Assembly (NCBI GenBank): GCA_900466575.1 | Contig: UBMP01000015.1 | Location: 1 to 64,000 of the forward strand | Reading direction: 5' to 3' | DNA length: 64,000 nt | Source: Hyphomicrobiales bacterium | Lineage (GTDB): Bacteria; Pseudomonadota; Alphaproteobacteria; Rhizobiales; Rhizobiaceae | Part shown: piece after piece, positions 18,849-27,212 of the stretch | Position numbering within the stretch: the stretch's first letter is position 1 | Layout of the letters: each line of letters starts with the position of its first letter | Notes under the pieces: generated by a model | Seen by the model: only the letters and a program-made list of their open reading frames with translations | Told to the model about the DNA's origin: nothing | Database searches by the model: none | Made by a program: the position numbers and the translations under genes

Positions 18849-19724
18849 TTAAGTCTTGCAGAAGGTCGCCATTCGGGGCAAATCCCAGAGTCGCGTCGCG
18901 ATGACGAGAATGACTGTTAGTCCGATTAGGACAAGACCACACGTCCATGCTTTTCGCCGCGCCCCGGCCTGCCGCAGGCGCGGCAACGGCCAGCGTAGCT
19001 CGCTCGAGGAATCCACCGGGTACAGAATTGGCCAGCCGCGGGTGAAGTCGAGATAGTCTCTGAACAGGATCAAGGCACCCATTAGGCCAACGAAGTAGAC
19101 GCCTGCTGTGTGGTAATTCGTTGGGCAGGCCGCAGAGGTCACGTTGCGCCATATGAAGTAAGCGAACACTGAGACGCACAGCATCAAGCTGTTCATCACG
19201 AACCAGAACGCCTTGAGCGCCATTATCGCCTCGGAAACGACTGGTTTTGTCTTGAAGATGATCACCTCGCGGACAAGTAGCAGCGCTAGTCCTTGCCCGA
19301 TCAGGTATACGTAAGCTATGAAATACCACGTAAATCCGACCGCATCGGTGTAGCCCCTTCCGAGCGCTTGCGCCATCAGGTAGAACGGGATCATCGTGAA
19401 AACGTTGACAAAGTAGTCCGCACCGAAATGGCTTGCCTTGGTTGGCGCAAGCGGGTGCTTGGCATACACAGTGTCTAAGAACCGGTCCCCCTGGTAATAG
19501 AACAGTCCCGCAGTGAAGATGAAGGATATCGTTATCTCGATGTGCAGAAACAGGGGGCCAAGAGCATAGGCCGCAGGATCTGCAAAGACGCTGATTTTTT
19601 TCATGCTTTCGACCGCAACGATCCCAAAGCTTAGCGAGAAGAGCACGGCGTAGAGCCTCTTGAGGTTGTCGATAGTGCGCTCGCTTTGTCGGATTCGGTC
19701 GCGCTCATCTTCTGTAATAGACAT
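18849..19724 (-). CDS. Multi-pass membrane protein, about 291 aa
   Basis: About six hydrophobic spans are visible, including LYAVLFSLSFGIVAVE, LHIEITISFIFTAGLFYY, VFTMIPFYLMAQALG, YFIAYVYLIGQGLALLLV, FWFVMNSLMLCVSVFAYFIW, VYFVGLMGALILF and CGLVLIGLTVILVIA. The N-terminus is charged and cytosolic (MSITEDERDRIRQSERTIDNLKRL). No enzyme motif is present. The start at 19724 follows GGAGAG with an 8-base gap. It stands alone, convergent with the seven-gene operon and with its own direction shared by the Bil-type genes. Small membrane proteins are often toxic effectors in defence islands, but that is only a possibility. Confidence 0.65.
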   Translation of the reverse strand: MSITEDERDRIRQSERTIDNLKRLYAVLFSLSFGIVAVESMKKISVFADPAAYALGPLFLHIEITISFIFTAGLFYYQGDRFLDTVYAKHPLAPTKASHFGADYFVNVFTMIPFYLMAQALGRGYTDAVGFTWYFIAYVYLIGQGLALLLVREVIIFKTKPVVSEAIMALKAFWFVMNSLMLCVSVFAYFIWRNVTSAACPTNYHTAGVYFVGLMGALILFRDYLDFTRGWPILYPVDSSSELRWPLPRLRQAGARRKAWTCGLVLIGLTVILVIATRLWDLPRMATFCKT

Positions 19725-19823
19725 CTGAATAACTCTCCAAAAAGCATTCACTGGATTGGGGTCAGCGTTGTTTATAGCAAACCTTCTGAAGGAAGAATAA
19801 CTGCAGCTCCGCTCCGTTTTTCT

Positions 19824-20015
19824 ATGGTAAGCTATGATTTTGCCAATGGCAGGCTCGTTCGGTGTCGAGAAATCGAGGCGTTGGAGACTGTGCTGTGGGC
19901 GCTCTATCCATTAAGTGGCCTGCTGAGCGCGCCCGTGTCTGCGTACCTCGAATATCTCAAACAGACGTTTCCTTTGGGGACTGCCGACGAACTGGCAGCC
20001 TATTTGGAGGAATAG
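19824..20015 (+). CDS. Possible small protein, 63 aa
   Basis: An open frame from ATG 19824 gives a protein-like sequence with a helical middle (EALETVLWALYPLSGLLSAP) and an acidic end (TADELAAYLEE). There is no clear ribosome site and no known domain. It is divergent from the membrane protein gene. Doubtful. Confidence 0.3.
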   Translation: MVSYDFANGRLVRCREIEALETVLWALYPLSGLLSAPVSAYLEYLKQTFPLGTADELAAYLEE

Positions 20016-20104
20016 CCCACAAGGCATGTGCGCTTCGTAGGCGCGTCATGCCATCATAATTGTTCGACACCGCCCAAGCTTAGCACCTGGGATGGTTCGA
20101 TGAA

Positions 20105-20140
20105 GAAATAATTTCCGCTTTGGGGCCGGGAGTTGACTGG
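20105..20140. repeat. Palindromic repeat, copy C
   Basis: This copy contains GAAATAATTTCCGCTTTGG and a conserved right flank that it shares with copy D (28536-28578). The left arm is eroded. It lies downstream of the E1-like gene, at the end of the Bil-type operon. Confidence 0.6.
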
Positions 20141-20281
20141 CGGCTTTTTTGCAATGAGACCAGCAAAGCAGACTTCTGTTTGCGGGGAGACGCCACGGCC
20201 AGCCTCACCGAATGTGGCCGGCTGTGTTCGCTTTGACAATCGAGTGGCCGCGATGTTGCCGGTGTCTTTTGCCTAATCCCA

Positions 20282-21646
20282 TCAGCGCAGGGTCGTATAG
20301 CCGGGGTTAAAACGCTTGAGCACTTGCCCCTTAACACCTTGCATAGCGCTGAGGTCTCGAAGAGTAAGATCAAGCACGCCTAAACCTGGCCCTCGGTTGA
20401 GGCGGCGAACGATCTCCATGAGCGCGAGGGTCGCGGCGATCACCCCGACAAAGGGGACGCCAACGGTCCTCGATGCGATTTCCAGCAAACCACAATCATC
20501 TAGGCCGCGCTCGGCCAGATCCTGGTAGGCGGTCGCCCTCGTGACTGCCCTAGCGTCAGCAGTGCGCGCACTTGAGACGTTGCCCCATCGCGCGCGAGCC
20601 GTGACTGGGCCCGGAAATGTATGCAGCCGCATGGCTAAATATTCACGCGGACCTGCGCCCAAACCTGCATCGACCACTAAATCGAAGCGAGGAGCCTCGA
20701 GAATTGCCCGCGCCTCAGCGTTGTCGACACCGCAGAACATGACACGTGGGTCGTCCTCGGCCAGGGTGATACCGGCTGCAAAGCGCCGCTCGACGAGCCG
20801 AGTCCGGAACCCCCGTGCCTCCGCCCATGCCGACATTTCGCGGGTCTTGAGGCGACCGACCATATCAGCGTTGGTCAACATGGATGTACTGTCGTTCGCT
20901 ACGGCCAAACGGTCGAAATCCTGAAGTGTCAATTCGACGTCGCCTGGACGCTCGAACGGGAGCAGGCCCAGTGTCCACAGGAAGGCTTGGCCCAAGTGCC
21001 CAAGGCCGAGGATCCAAAGCTTGCTCGGTGCCACCCAGCCTGCAGGACCCGCGCCGCTGCGCCATGGTGCTCGCGGATCCCATAGTGACAGACCCACATC
21101 TCGATCGCCTGCCATCGGGTTGCCTCGCAAACGTTGGAACACCTCGGCGACGGCCAGGGCACCAGCCAAGACTGCAGCGGGAACGTCATTCGCGCCTTCG
21201 GCCAACCGCTCGCCTTCACCAGAGACAAACACGCCTCCGCGCCAGTCGCCAAAGGTGACCTGCAGCGCAGCGGCGGGTGCCCCATCGCCCAACCAGGTGA
21301 TCGGTGTTTGTGGCGAGGGCTCGGTCCGTGGCATCCCACCTAGTGTCACAACTGCATCTCCCAGGGTTTTGCCCAGACCGGGGAGATCGACCAGCAATGG
21401 GACACGAAGATCGCCAACGACTTCCACTCCACCCAACAAAGCTCGCCGCCCACAGTTGACCATGGTCAGCAAGGCAGCTTGGGCGGCGAGTGACTGGCCG
21501 GCAGCTGCGCCCAGGCCTATCGCCATGCTATAACTCGCGAACAGGGCATAAGCAGCTTCGACGCTATCGGCCTCACCCGTGTCCAAGGCCATCTTGACTC
21601 CCCGATGGAGGGTGTCAGAACGCATTTCGGATATCATCTTGTTCAT
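20282..21646 (-). CDS. E1-like ubiquitin-activating protein (Bil-type, BilD-like)
   Basis: This 454-residue protein has an unrecognised N-terminal domain (about 1-200) and a ThiF/E1 adenylation domain with GLGHLGQ at 214-220, LQDFD around 242-246 and CGVDNAEAR at 305-313. A candidate catalytic Cys385 lies in LDDCGLLE. E1 enzymes adenylate the C-terminus of a ubiquitin-like protein and pass it to E2. I place the start at ATG 21646 because it overlaps the JAMM gene stop (TGATG). The frame is open further upstream. It is the last of four coupled genes, Ubl-E2-JAMM-E1, the order of bacterial ISG15-like (Bil) anti-phage operons. The product should load the Ubl encoded at 22610-23098. Confidence 0.85.
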   Translation of the reverse strand: MNKMISEMRSDTLHRGVKMALDTGEADSVEAAYALFASYSMAIGLGAAAGQSLAAQAALLTMVNCGRRALLGGVEVVGDLRVPLLVDLPGLGKTLGDAVVTLGGMPRTEPSPQTPITWLGDGAPAAALQVTFGDWRGGVFVSGEGERLAEGANDVPAAVLAGALAVAEVFQRLRGNPMAGDRDVGLSLWDPRAPWRSGAGPAGWVAPSKLWILGLGHLGQAFLWTLGLLPFERPGDVELTLQDFDRLAVANDSTSMLTNADMVGRLKTREMSAWAEARGFRTRLVERRFAAGITLAEDDPRVMFCGVDNAEARAILEAPRFDLVVDAGLGAGPREYLAMRLHTFPGPVTARARWGNVSSARTADARAVTRATAYQDLAERGLDDCGLLEIASRTVGVPFVGVIAATLALMEIVRRLNRGPGLGVLDLTLRDLSAMQGVKGQVLKRFNPGYTTLR

Positions 21647-22125
21647 CACATAAATGTTCCCGTCTTGAGAATGCGGCGGCTGCGCCATCCGCTCAAATTC
21701 GTCCAGGTGTGCGAACCCTCGTAGCGATAGAGGCCCATCCGGTGTCGCCAAACGGGGTTGCTTGCAAAGCGTTCGACAATGAGCGCAAGGTGACCTGGCC
21801 GTGCGATCATTGGATTGCGACGATCAGCTTCGCTTTGGATCGCAGCGCCGCTGTGGGTGTGGACGTCGGCCAGCACCTGTAAGCCCGAAGACCGGCAGAT
21901 ACCCCAAAGGCTCTCGAAGGCGTCGGCGTAGAGGACACATACACCTGTGCTGTAGGCGTTCGGGTCGAGATCGTCGTAAAATACGCACCTCTCAAACGAG
22001 CGTCGATCACCTTGGCACTTGCCTAGCAGGAAGGCACCGCTTTCGGTTTTGCCGCCGCCGCGGCTTCGCAGCTCGGCCATTAGGACGAGCCATTGGTTCC
22101 GTTGAATGAAGAGTTTGTCAGCCAC
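21646..22125 (-). CDS. JAMM/MPN deubiquitinase-like protease (BilC-like)
   Basis: This protein of about 159 aa has the JAMM zinc-protease set: Glu28 in TESGAFLLG, His89-x-His91 in ADVHTHSG, Ser98 and Asp101 in QSEAD. The spacing from the second His to Ser is six residues, one shorter than the textbook motif. A GTG start at 22125 is preferred because AAGGGGG precedes it. An ATG at 22146 would lie well inside the E2 gene. Such proteases trim Ubl precursors or remove Ubl from targets, and in Bil loci this role belongs to BilC. It overlaps E2 upstream and E1 downstream. Confidence 0.85.
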   Translation of the reverse strand: MADKLFIQRNQWLVLMAELRSRGGGKTESGAFLLGKCQGDRRSFERCVFYDDLDPNAYSTGVCVLYADAFESLWGICRSSGLQVLADVHTHSGAAIQSEADRRNPMIARPGHLALIVERFASNPVWRHRMGLYRYEGSHTWTNLSGWRSRRILKTGTFM

Positions 22126-22606
22126 CGCGCACCCCCTTGTAGTCAACGCTATTCAGCAGTTCGTGCAGGAACTCCAGGTACTGTTGGAGGCCCTTTTCGG
22201 GTTTCCAGATGTACGCTGCGTACTCCTGAGGCCAGTTCGTATGTCCGATGATGCTCATGCGGTCGCACGGCGCGTACAGGCAGGTCCCGCTGTGCCAATC
22301 TGGACGAAACACAGCCGAAACCCGGCGAGCGCCGGTAGGCCATTGGCCGAAGGGCAACGGTGAGGAATTGGCGGAGAGCCAAGGTCGCGCCGTCGGCGGG
22401 TCTTGGGGATAGCCTGTGCAGTCGAAGCGAAATCCGTAAGCGTCGGGAGCGCCTTTCCTGGGCGCGGCAGCAATCTCGATTTCGGCAATTGGCCAGTTAA
22501 TACAGACGACGCGCCACCGGCCGAGGTGAACGGCGAGCTGAAAGGAGCCCTCCGCTACCTCGTCCAGGAAAGCCTGCTCGTCCGGGCGGGGAAGCACCAC
22601 GGTCAT
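22118..22606 (-). CDS. E2-like conjugating enzyme (BilB-like)
   Basis: This 162-residue protein has an E2 fold pattern: [18 protein letters not shown] (the PxxPP-type segment) and [13 protein letters not shown], where Cys109 is the likely thioester cysteine. E2 accepts the ubiquitin-like protein from E1 and transfers it to a target without a visible E3 here. The last residues are GVRGG, which resembles a ubiquitin tail and may be coincidence. It lies three bases downstream of the Ubl gene and overlaps the JAMM gene. Confidence 0.82.
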   Translation of the reverse strand: MTVVLPRPDEQAFLDEVAEGSFQLAVHLGRWRVVCINWPIAEIEIAAAPRKGAPDAYGFRFDCTGYPQDPPTARPWLSANSSPLPFGQWPTGARRVSAVFRPDWHSGTCLYAPCDRMSIIGHTNWPQEYAAYIWKPEKGLQQYLEFLHELLNSVDYKGVRGG

Positions 22607-22609
22607 ATG

Positions 22610-23098
22610 TCAGCCCTCGACACGCTTGACGGGCACCAAGCTGAACGCCAGCTCGCAGCAACCGGACACCAGTGCACCAATCTGCACGTCCGGGTCCGGC
22701 CGATCGGTGGTCCCCGTGATTTGTAGGACATGTTCGCTGGCATCGACCGGCGGCATCTTGAGTTCGTGCACATACCAGCGCTTGACGTGGTTCACCGTCG
22801 CCGTGGGCGGGAAGTCATGGCGCACTTCAGGCGTGTCAGCGTAGTGCAGGACGACGTTGATCTTCTTGCAGCTATGCACATGGACCCGGTGCTTATCCTT
22901 CACGCCTTGGTGATGTAGCGGCTTGTCGACGTGCAGCGGGTGCTCGTCTTCTCCCGCGAAGACCATGGCCTCTTCGATGGCCATTCCCAGGGCTGCTGCG
23001 GCTGCGAGAACCGCCTCAGGTCCTGCGTCTTCGGCGACCTCAATCAGCTCGATGGAGCGGTGGCCCTCGATCTGCATGAACAGTTTCAGAATAGACAT
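22610..23098 (-). CDS. Ubiquitin-like modifier with two beta-grasp domains (BilA-like)
   Basis: The 162-residue product appears to hold two ubiquitin-like folds. The first is about residues 1-78 (ILKLFMQIEGHRSIELIEV ... KDKHRVHVHS) and the second about 79-157 (INVVLHYADTPEVRHDFPP ... LAFSLVPV), ending KRVEG with a terminal glycine, suitable for conjugation without processing. Two tandem domains are the hallmark of ISG15 and of bacterial ISG15-like BilA. Known Bil systems attach BilA to phage tail proteins and lower virion infectivity. The gene opens the four-gene set. Its ribosome site AGAGG lies in one arm of a 9-bp inverted repeat (23107-23148). Confidence 0.82.
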   Translation of the reverse strand: MSILKLFMQIEGHRSIELIEVAEDAGPEAVLAAAAALGMAIEEAMVFAGEDEHPLHVDKPLHHQGVKDKHRVHVHSCKKINVVLHYADTPEVRHDFPPTATVNHVKRWYVHELKMPPVDASEHVLQITGTTDRPDPDVQIGALVSGCCELAFSLVPVKRVEG

Positions 23099-23106
23099 TT
23101 GGGGGT

Positions 23107-23148
23107 ACCTCTTACTTGGTTGTGGCAGCTTTTACCGCCGTAAGAGGT
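23107..23148 (-). promoter_or_regulatory. Hairpin that can mask the Ubl ribosome site
   Basis: ACCTCTTAC (23107-23115) and GTAAGAGGT (23140-23148) are perfect 9-base inverted copies. On the minus-strand transcript the second arm carries AAGAGG, the ribosome site of the Ubl gene, nine bases before its ATG at 23098. Folding would hide it. Confidence 0.5.
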
Positions 23149-23196
23149 TCAAGAGCGCTCGGAATGAAATCGGAAATCGGTCGATCGAATTTTCTG

Positions 23197-26100
23197 CTAA
23201 GGAAGCAGCCCGTCGGTTGGGCAGATGAAAAAGAAGGGGCAAGTCGGGCATGTACGGCTGTTGCGCTTAGGATCAAACTGACCAGCGGCAATGGCGCTTA
23301 AAGCCTCTGCCGCTTCGTCGACAGCCTCGACCAATTTGCCCGCGGCGGCCGTGGCATCTTTTCGGCTGCCATCAAGAAGCGAGATATGCAAAAAGCTTGC
23401 GTGCACCCCTTCATCCCGCTTCACCATGGCCTGTAGGAGCGCATAGCGAGCCTTCGGCGTTTCTCCACTCTTGGCGAGTCGCCCGGCTTTCATCCGCTGG
23501 ATGACGATGCCATCGCCAGCCATTTGGATGTGGTCGGCTCGGGCAGTGATCGTTACCCCTTCGATAGTCAGACAACGTTCGGGTTTCAAAGCCTGGCCGC
23601 TCATAGCCGCGCCTGCATTGACCAGCATTCGCTGCGCGACGCCTCTGTAATGCGTTGCCGCTGGATGGTCCGTGGGGCCACGCTCCGACCAGTTGGCGTC
23701 GAGGTGAACAGCGACGTCGGCGGCGGAGTGGGCCGACTGTCCCCGAAGCCAATCAAGGCCTGAGCGGATGACGCTGTGGAATCGTAGGTATGGTGTGTCC
23801 GCCAACCGTCGAGATAACCCCAAAGCCTCGCCGTAATAGTAGCGCCGAGGACAGCCAAGATAGTCTTCAAGGGCGGTGACCGCCAATTCCGGCGACAAAC
23901 CGCCAGGGGCTTTTTGCGGCACAGGGCTGGGGTCTGCTGCGCCGATGGCGGTCCATTGCGGATTGGGTTCTCCTCCGGGTGCCAGAATGGGAGACAACGG
24001 CTTTAGTAACTTCGATGGGTTAGGCCTCGAGGCTCCACCATAACGGTTGGCCCTAGACACGGTTAGGCGATCCTTTGCGCGAGACAAGGCCACGAACATC
24101 AGGCTCTCTTCTTCGGCATCAGTTGTCATCAACGCGTCGTCCGCCCCAATACCGGGCGGCAATGGGCAGAGATCCGGTCGAGCGTTTGGGGGGAACCAAG
24201 ACGGACTAACCGACGGAATATAGACATGGGGGAACTCGAGGCCTTTGGCAGCGTGCACGGTTATAAGTTGGACCGCATCAATACCTGATGCCGCAGCGGG
24301 AAGGCGACGGAGCTCCTTCTCCTCGTCCAGAATCTCAAGGCGGCGAATGTGCTCGAGGAAGCCACGTTTCGGATCGTGGTTCCCCGGCGGTCGGTGGCTA
24401 AACGCCAGTGTAAGAAGCTGATATAAGGCAAGCTGGCGTTGCTGGGCCGCCACGTCGTCCCCAGCGAAGGGCGCTCTGTAGACCGCGCCAGGGCTACCAA
24501 ACAGGAACGTAGATAGAAGCGTATGCGGTGAGGTCTTGAAGTCAACGCCGAGAAGGTCATCGGCTAGCCGCTGCAGTCCAGTGCGCCCTTCAAAGGATAG
24601 TGTGAGCTCACTGATACGTTTTAGCGCTGCTAGCATGGTGATATCCGCTTCTTGCCTGAAGCGAAATACCTCCAGTATATCCTGAACCGGCGTGGCGTAG
24701 CGCGGAAACTGAGCGACGCGGAGCAAACCAACGCCGTCACGCTCCCCGGCAACAGAGACCAAAGATAACAGATCGCGCACTTCCGGCCGTTCGAAGAAAT
24801 CGCCGAAATACAACGCAGGTACACCCGCGCGCTGAAAGTGCGCCGCCAAGGTGCTGAGGACTCCGTGAGTCCGCGCCAAGACCGCGTGCTGGCTGAACCC
24901 ACCTTGTTGTGTCCGACGCGTTAGGATCTCCTGAGCTAGCCCCTCAGCTTCGGATTCACGTTCGCTAGCAACGCGATACACGACCTCGCCGGTATCGTTG
25001 CCGCGTTTCGGTGACAACCTTTTCTTCGAGGCAAAGGCGGCGGCGGCCATCGTTTGCCCGTAGCTCTCAAACAGGCCGACAATTTTCCCGCCAGAGCGAT
25101 AGTTCACCTCCAGATCTCTAAAGTCAGCGCCCGGGAAGGCCTCGGCGAACCGGCTCATATTGAGTGGAGAGGCACCGCGAAACCGATAGATCGATTGCCG
25201 GACATCACCAACGACCCAGGGACCAGCGACAGGGTCGGCTAACTGCTTGAGCAATGTGGCACTTGCCATGTTCATGTCCTGGTATTCGTCAACCAGGATG
25301 TGCCGGTAGGTCTGGCGGACTTCGGCAGAGATGTCTGCGTGGTTCTTCAGCAACTCGACGCTACGCGCGATCAGATCGCCGAAGTCTACCCAACCCCGGG
25401 TTTCCAAAGCATTTTGATAAACAGCATATATGTGGGCAGCTTCCAGGGCTTTATCCTTAGCCTCGCCCTCTGGCATGGCCTGCGCCCGTACATGGTAAGT
25501 CAGTGGGTCGCACAACTCATCCTTGGCCCGCGATATGGCATTCAACACCGACTTCAAGCCGCGCAAAGGCTCTTGAAGGTCAAAATAATAGTCAAGCTTG
25601 AGTTGCTGGAGCTCGGACTCCAAAAGGAAAAGCGAGTCCGCACGGTCCAGGAGCTTCGGTGAGCTCGGCAGGCCCAACCGATCTCCGTAGCGGCGGAGCA
25701 GCTCCTGACCGAAAGCGTGGAAAGTGCTGCACCAAACCGCGGTCGCGGCGACCCCAAGTTCGAGCCGTAGTCGACGTGAAAGATCATCGGCAGACGCGTT
25801 GGAATAGGTTAAGGCAAGAATGGACGCTGGGTCGGCCTGTTTCTCTGAGATGAGCCACGCTGTCCGAGCTACCAGAGTACGCGTTTTGCCGGTACCGGGG
25901 CCAGCTCGCACCTGCACAGGACCTGGCTCAGCTTCTGCAGCAAGTCGTTGGCTGTCGTCCAATGGCGGACGTTCTACGCCGGGTTCCGGCGGTTGATCAT
26001 CAGGGAGCAACAGTGCGTCGGCCATCTGTTGCTGAACCAGGTTCAACGGTAACCCCAGTTCGCTGGCGATAGTGTTCGCCGAGAGGCAGTGCTCAATGCA

Positions 26101-26544
26101 GGTTGCCCTGAGACGCCGACGAGGCAGCAAGAATTCCCGCGCGTAGACATTTGCCTGTGCTTCCCGGCGCTGCTTCGGGCTGTAGGTGTCTCCCTCGCCC
26201 ACAGCTGAGCTTTCAGGTTCGGCTGCCGCATATGGATCGACGTCATCATCGTGGCAATTGCCCTTCGGGTGATGCAGCCGGTGGTGCCCGAATTCGTGGG
26301 CGACGTGGAAGGCGCGGTCCTCGGGGCTGAGCGCGGCCGAAACCAGAATTCTCGGACCGTCCGGATCATACGAGGCCTCGGTGTTGTCCAGCAGCACATC
26401 ACCTTTGGGCAGCACCATAATCTTGACGCCACTAGCCTGTTCGGCCGCAGCGAGTAGTTCCACGGCCGGAAGTAGGCCGGACCGAGGGTTCAGCTCATCG
26501 TGCCAAGCTTCAGCTTGGGTGCGCAATTCGAACCATGCGCTCAT
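23197..26544 (-). CDS. ImmA/IrrE peptidase - UvrD helicase - AddB-like nuclease fusion
   Basis: The predicted product is 1115 aa. Residues 1-180 form an ImmA/IrrE-type metalloprotease: His83-Glu84-x-x-His87 in VAHEFGHH, with Glu128 in EAQANVYAREFLLP as third ligand. From about 195 a UvrD/Rep superfamily 1 helicase follows, with Walker A GPGTGKT (215-221), ILVDEYQD, VVGDVRQSIYRFRGA, and TVHAAKGLEFPHVY. The C-terminal 200 residues resemble AddB/Cas4-type nucleases: one cysteine in GCPRRYYYGE and the terminal Cys-x2-Cys-x5-Cys of TCPTCPFFFICP are the expected iron-sulfur ligands. The DxK motif reads IQRMKAG, so the usual acid is replaced by Arg and catalysis is doubtful. ATG 26544 overlaps the HTH gene by ATGA. 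The Ubl gene follows after 98 bases. Confidence 0.85.
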   Translation of the reverse strand: MSAWFELRTQAEAWHDELNPRSGLLPAVELLAAAEQASGVKIMVLPKGDVLLDNTEASYDPDGPRILVSAALSPEDRAFHVAHEFGHHRLHHPKGNCHDDDVDPYAAAEPESSAVGEGDTYSPKQRREAQANVYAREFLLPRRRLRATCIEHCLSANTIASELGLPLNLVQQQMADALLLPDDQPPEPGVERPPLDDSQRLAAEAEPGPVQVRAGPGTGKTRTLVARTAWLISEKQADPASILALTYSNASADDLSRRLRLELGVAATAVWCSTFHAFGQELLRRYGDRLGLPSSPKLLDRADSLFLLESELQQLKLDYYFDLQEPLRGLKSVLNAISRAKDELCDPLTYHVRAQAMPEGEAKDKALEAAHIYAVYQNALETRGWVDFGDLIARSVELLKNHADISAEVRQTYRHILVDEYQDMNMASATLLKQLADPVAGPWVVGDVRQSIYRFRGASPLNMSRFAEAFPGADFRDLEVNYRSGGKIVGLFESYGQTMAAAAFASKKRLSPKRGNDTGEVVYRVASERESEAEGLAQEILTRRTQQGGFSQHAVLARTHGVLSTLAAHFQRAGVPALYFGDFFERPEVRDLLSLVSVAGERDGVGLLRVAQFPRYATPVQDILEVFRFRQEADITMLAALKRISELTLSFEGRTGLQRLADDLLGVDFKTSPHTLLSTFLFGSPGAVYRAPFAGDDVAAQQRQLALYQLLTLAFSHRPPGNHDPKRGFLEHIRRLEILDEEKELRRLPAAASGIDAVQLITVHAAKGLEFPHVYIPSVSPSWFPPNARPDLCPLPPGIGADDALMTTDAEEESLMFVALSRAKDRLTVSRANRYGGASRPNPSKLLKPLSPILAPGGEPNPQWTAIGAADPSPVPQKAPGGLSPELAVTALEDYLGCPRRYYYGEALGLSRRLADTPYLRFHSVIRSGLDWLRGQSAHSAADVAVHLDANWSERGPTDHPAATHYRGVAQRMLVNAGAAMSGQALKPERCLTIEGVTITARADHIQMAGDGIVIQRMKAGRLAKSGETPKARYALLQAMVKRDEGVHASFLHISLLDGSRKDATAAAGKLVEAVDEAAEALSAIAAGQFDPKRNSRTCPTCPFFFICPTDGLLP

Positions 26545-27212
26545 ACCGTTGACTCGTCCGTATCCGCTAATTGCTGCAACCAAAAGGCCTTGAGATAGTC
26601 TGACAGCGTCGAGGCATTGATGGCTGCGTCAAACGTCTCGGTGTCGATTTTGATTGGCCCTTTCGCTTTGCGCAGATTGCCCCTGGAAGAGGCGATCGGC
26701 GCACCAGTTACCGAAGCGATTACATGCGCGGGCTGAACGTGTAACTCATCGGAGATTCTACGAAACATTTCCATAGGTCGCCGTCCAACGATGCGTCGAC
26801 GGTCCAATTTCATCACCAACCCTAAATCCAGACCAACACGGGCGGCGACTTGGTCTTCCGTTAAGCCGCTCTCACGGATCAACTGCGACAGACGCGGTGG
26901 CATTGATTTGGTCTCCAACTCTTCACTCTTATCATCCACGCCCGTGGAGGCTTGCTCTGGTGCATCGTGACGGTGGGCCAAGACCCGGCTCACGCCAATG
27001 TTCGCAAATTGTTTCACACCACAGCCAAAGGGCGTCGACTCCTCATTCAAAGCTGTTTGAACGGCGAGATTAGCGAAGAACGTCGTCAGTGCATCACGAT
27101 GCTGGGGATAGGTGGCAATCGCCACCATGAGATTCTCATGCGTCGGCTCGACGCCGTCGACGAGGAGATCGAGGATGACGTCATCCGCCGTTGGCTGATC
27201 CATACGGTTCAT
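26541..27212 (-). CDS. HTH (XRE-like) regulatory protein, 223 aa
   Basis: The central part (LSQLIRESGLTEDQVAARVGLDLGLVMKLDRRRI) reads as an XRE-type helix-turn-helix. The N-terminal 90 residues are helical with HENLMVAIATYPQHRDALTTFF. Proteins of this sort are commonly the target of a neighbouring ImmA-type peptidase, as in ImmR/ImmA. Here the peptidase is the N-terminal domain of the next gene. ATG 27212 overlaps the upstream stop (ATGA), and the stop overlaps the next ATG. Regulation of the set by cleavage of this protein is inference. Confidence 0.65.
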   Translation of the reverse strand: MNRMDQPTADDVILDLLVDGVEPTHENLMVAIATYPQHRDALTTFFANLAVQTALNEESTPFGCGVKQFANIGVSRVLAHRHDAPEQASTGVDDKSEELETKSMPPRLSQLIRESGLTEDQVAARVGLDLGLVMKLDRRRIVGRRPMEMFRRISDELHVQPAHVIASVTGAPIASSRGNLRKAKGPIKIDTETFDAAINASTLSDYLKAFWLQQLADTDESTV

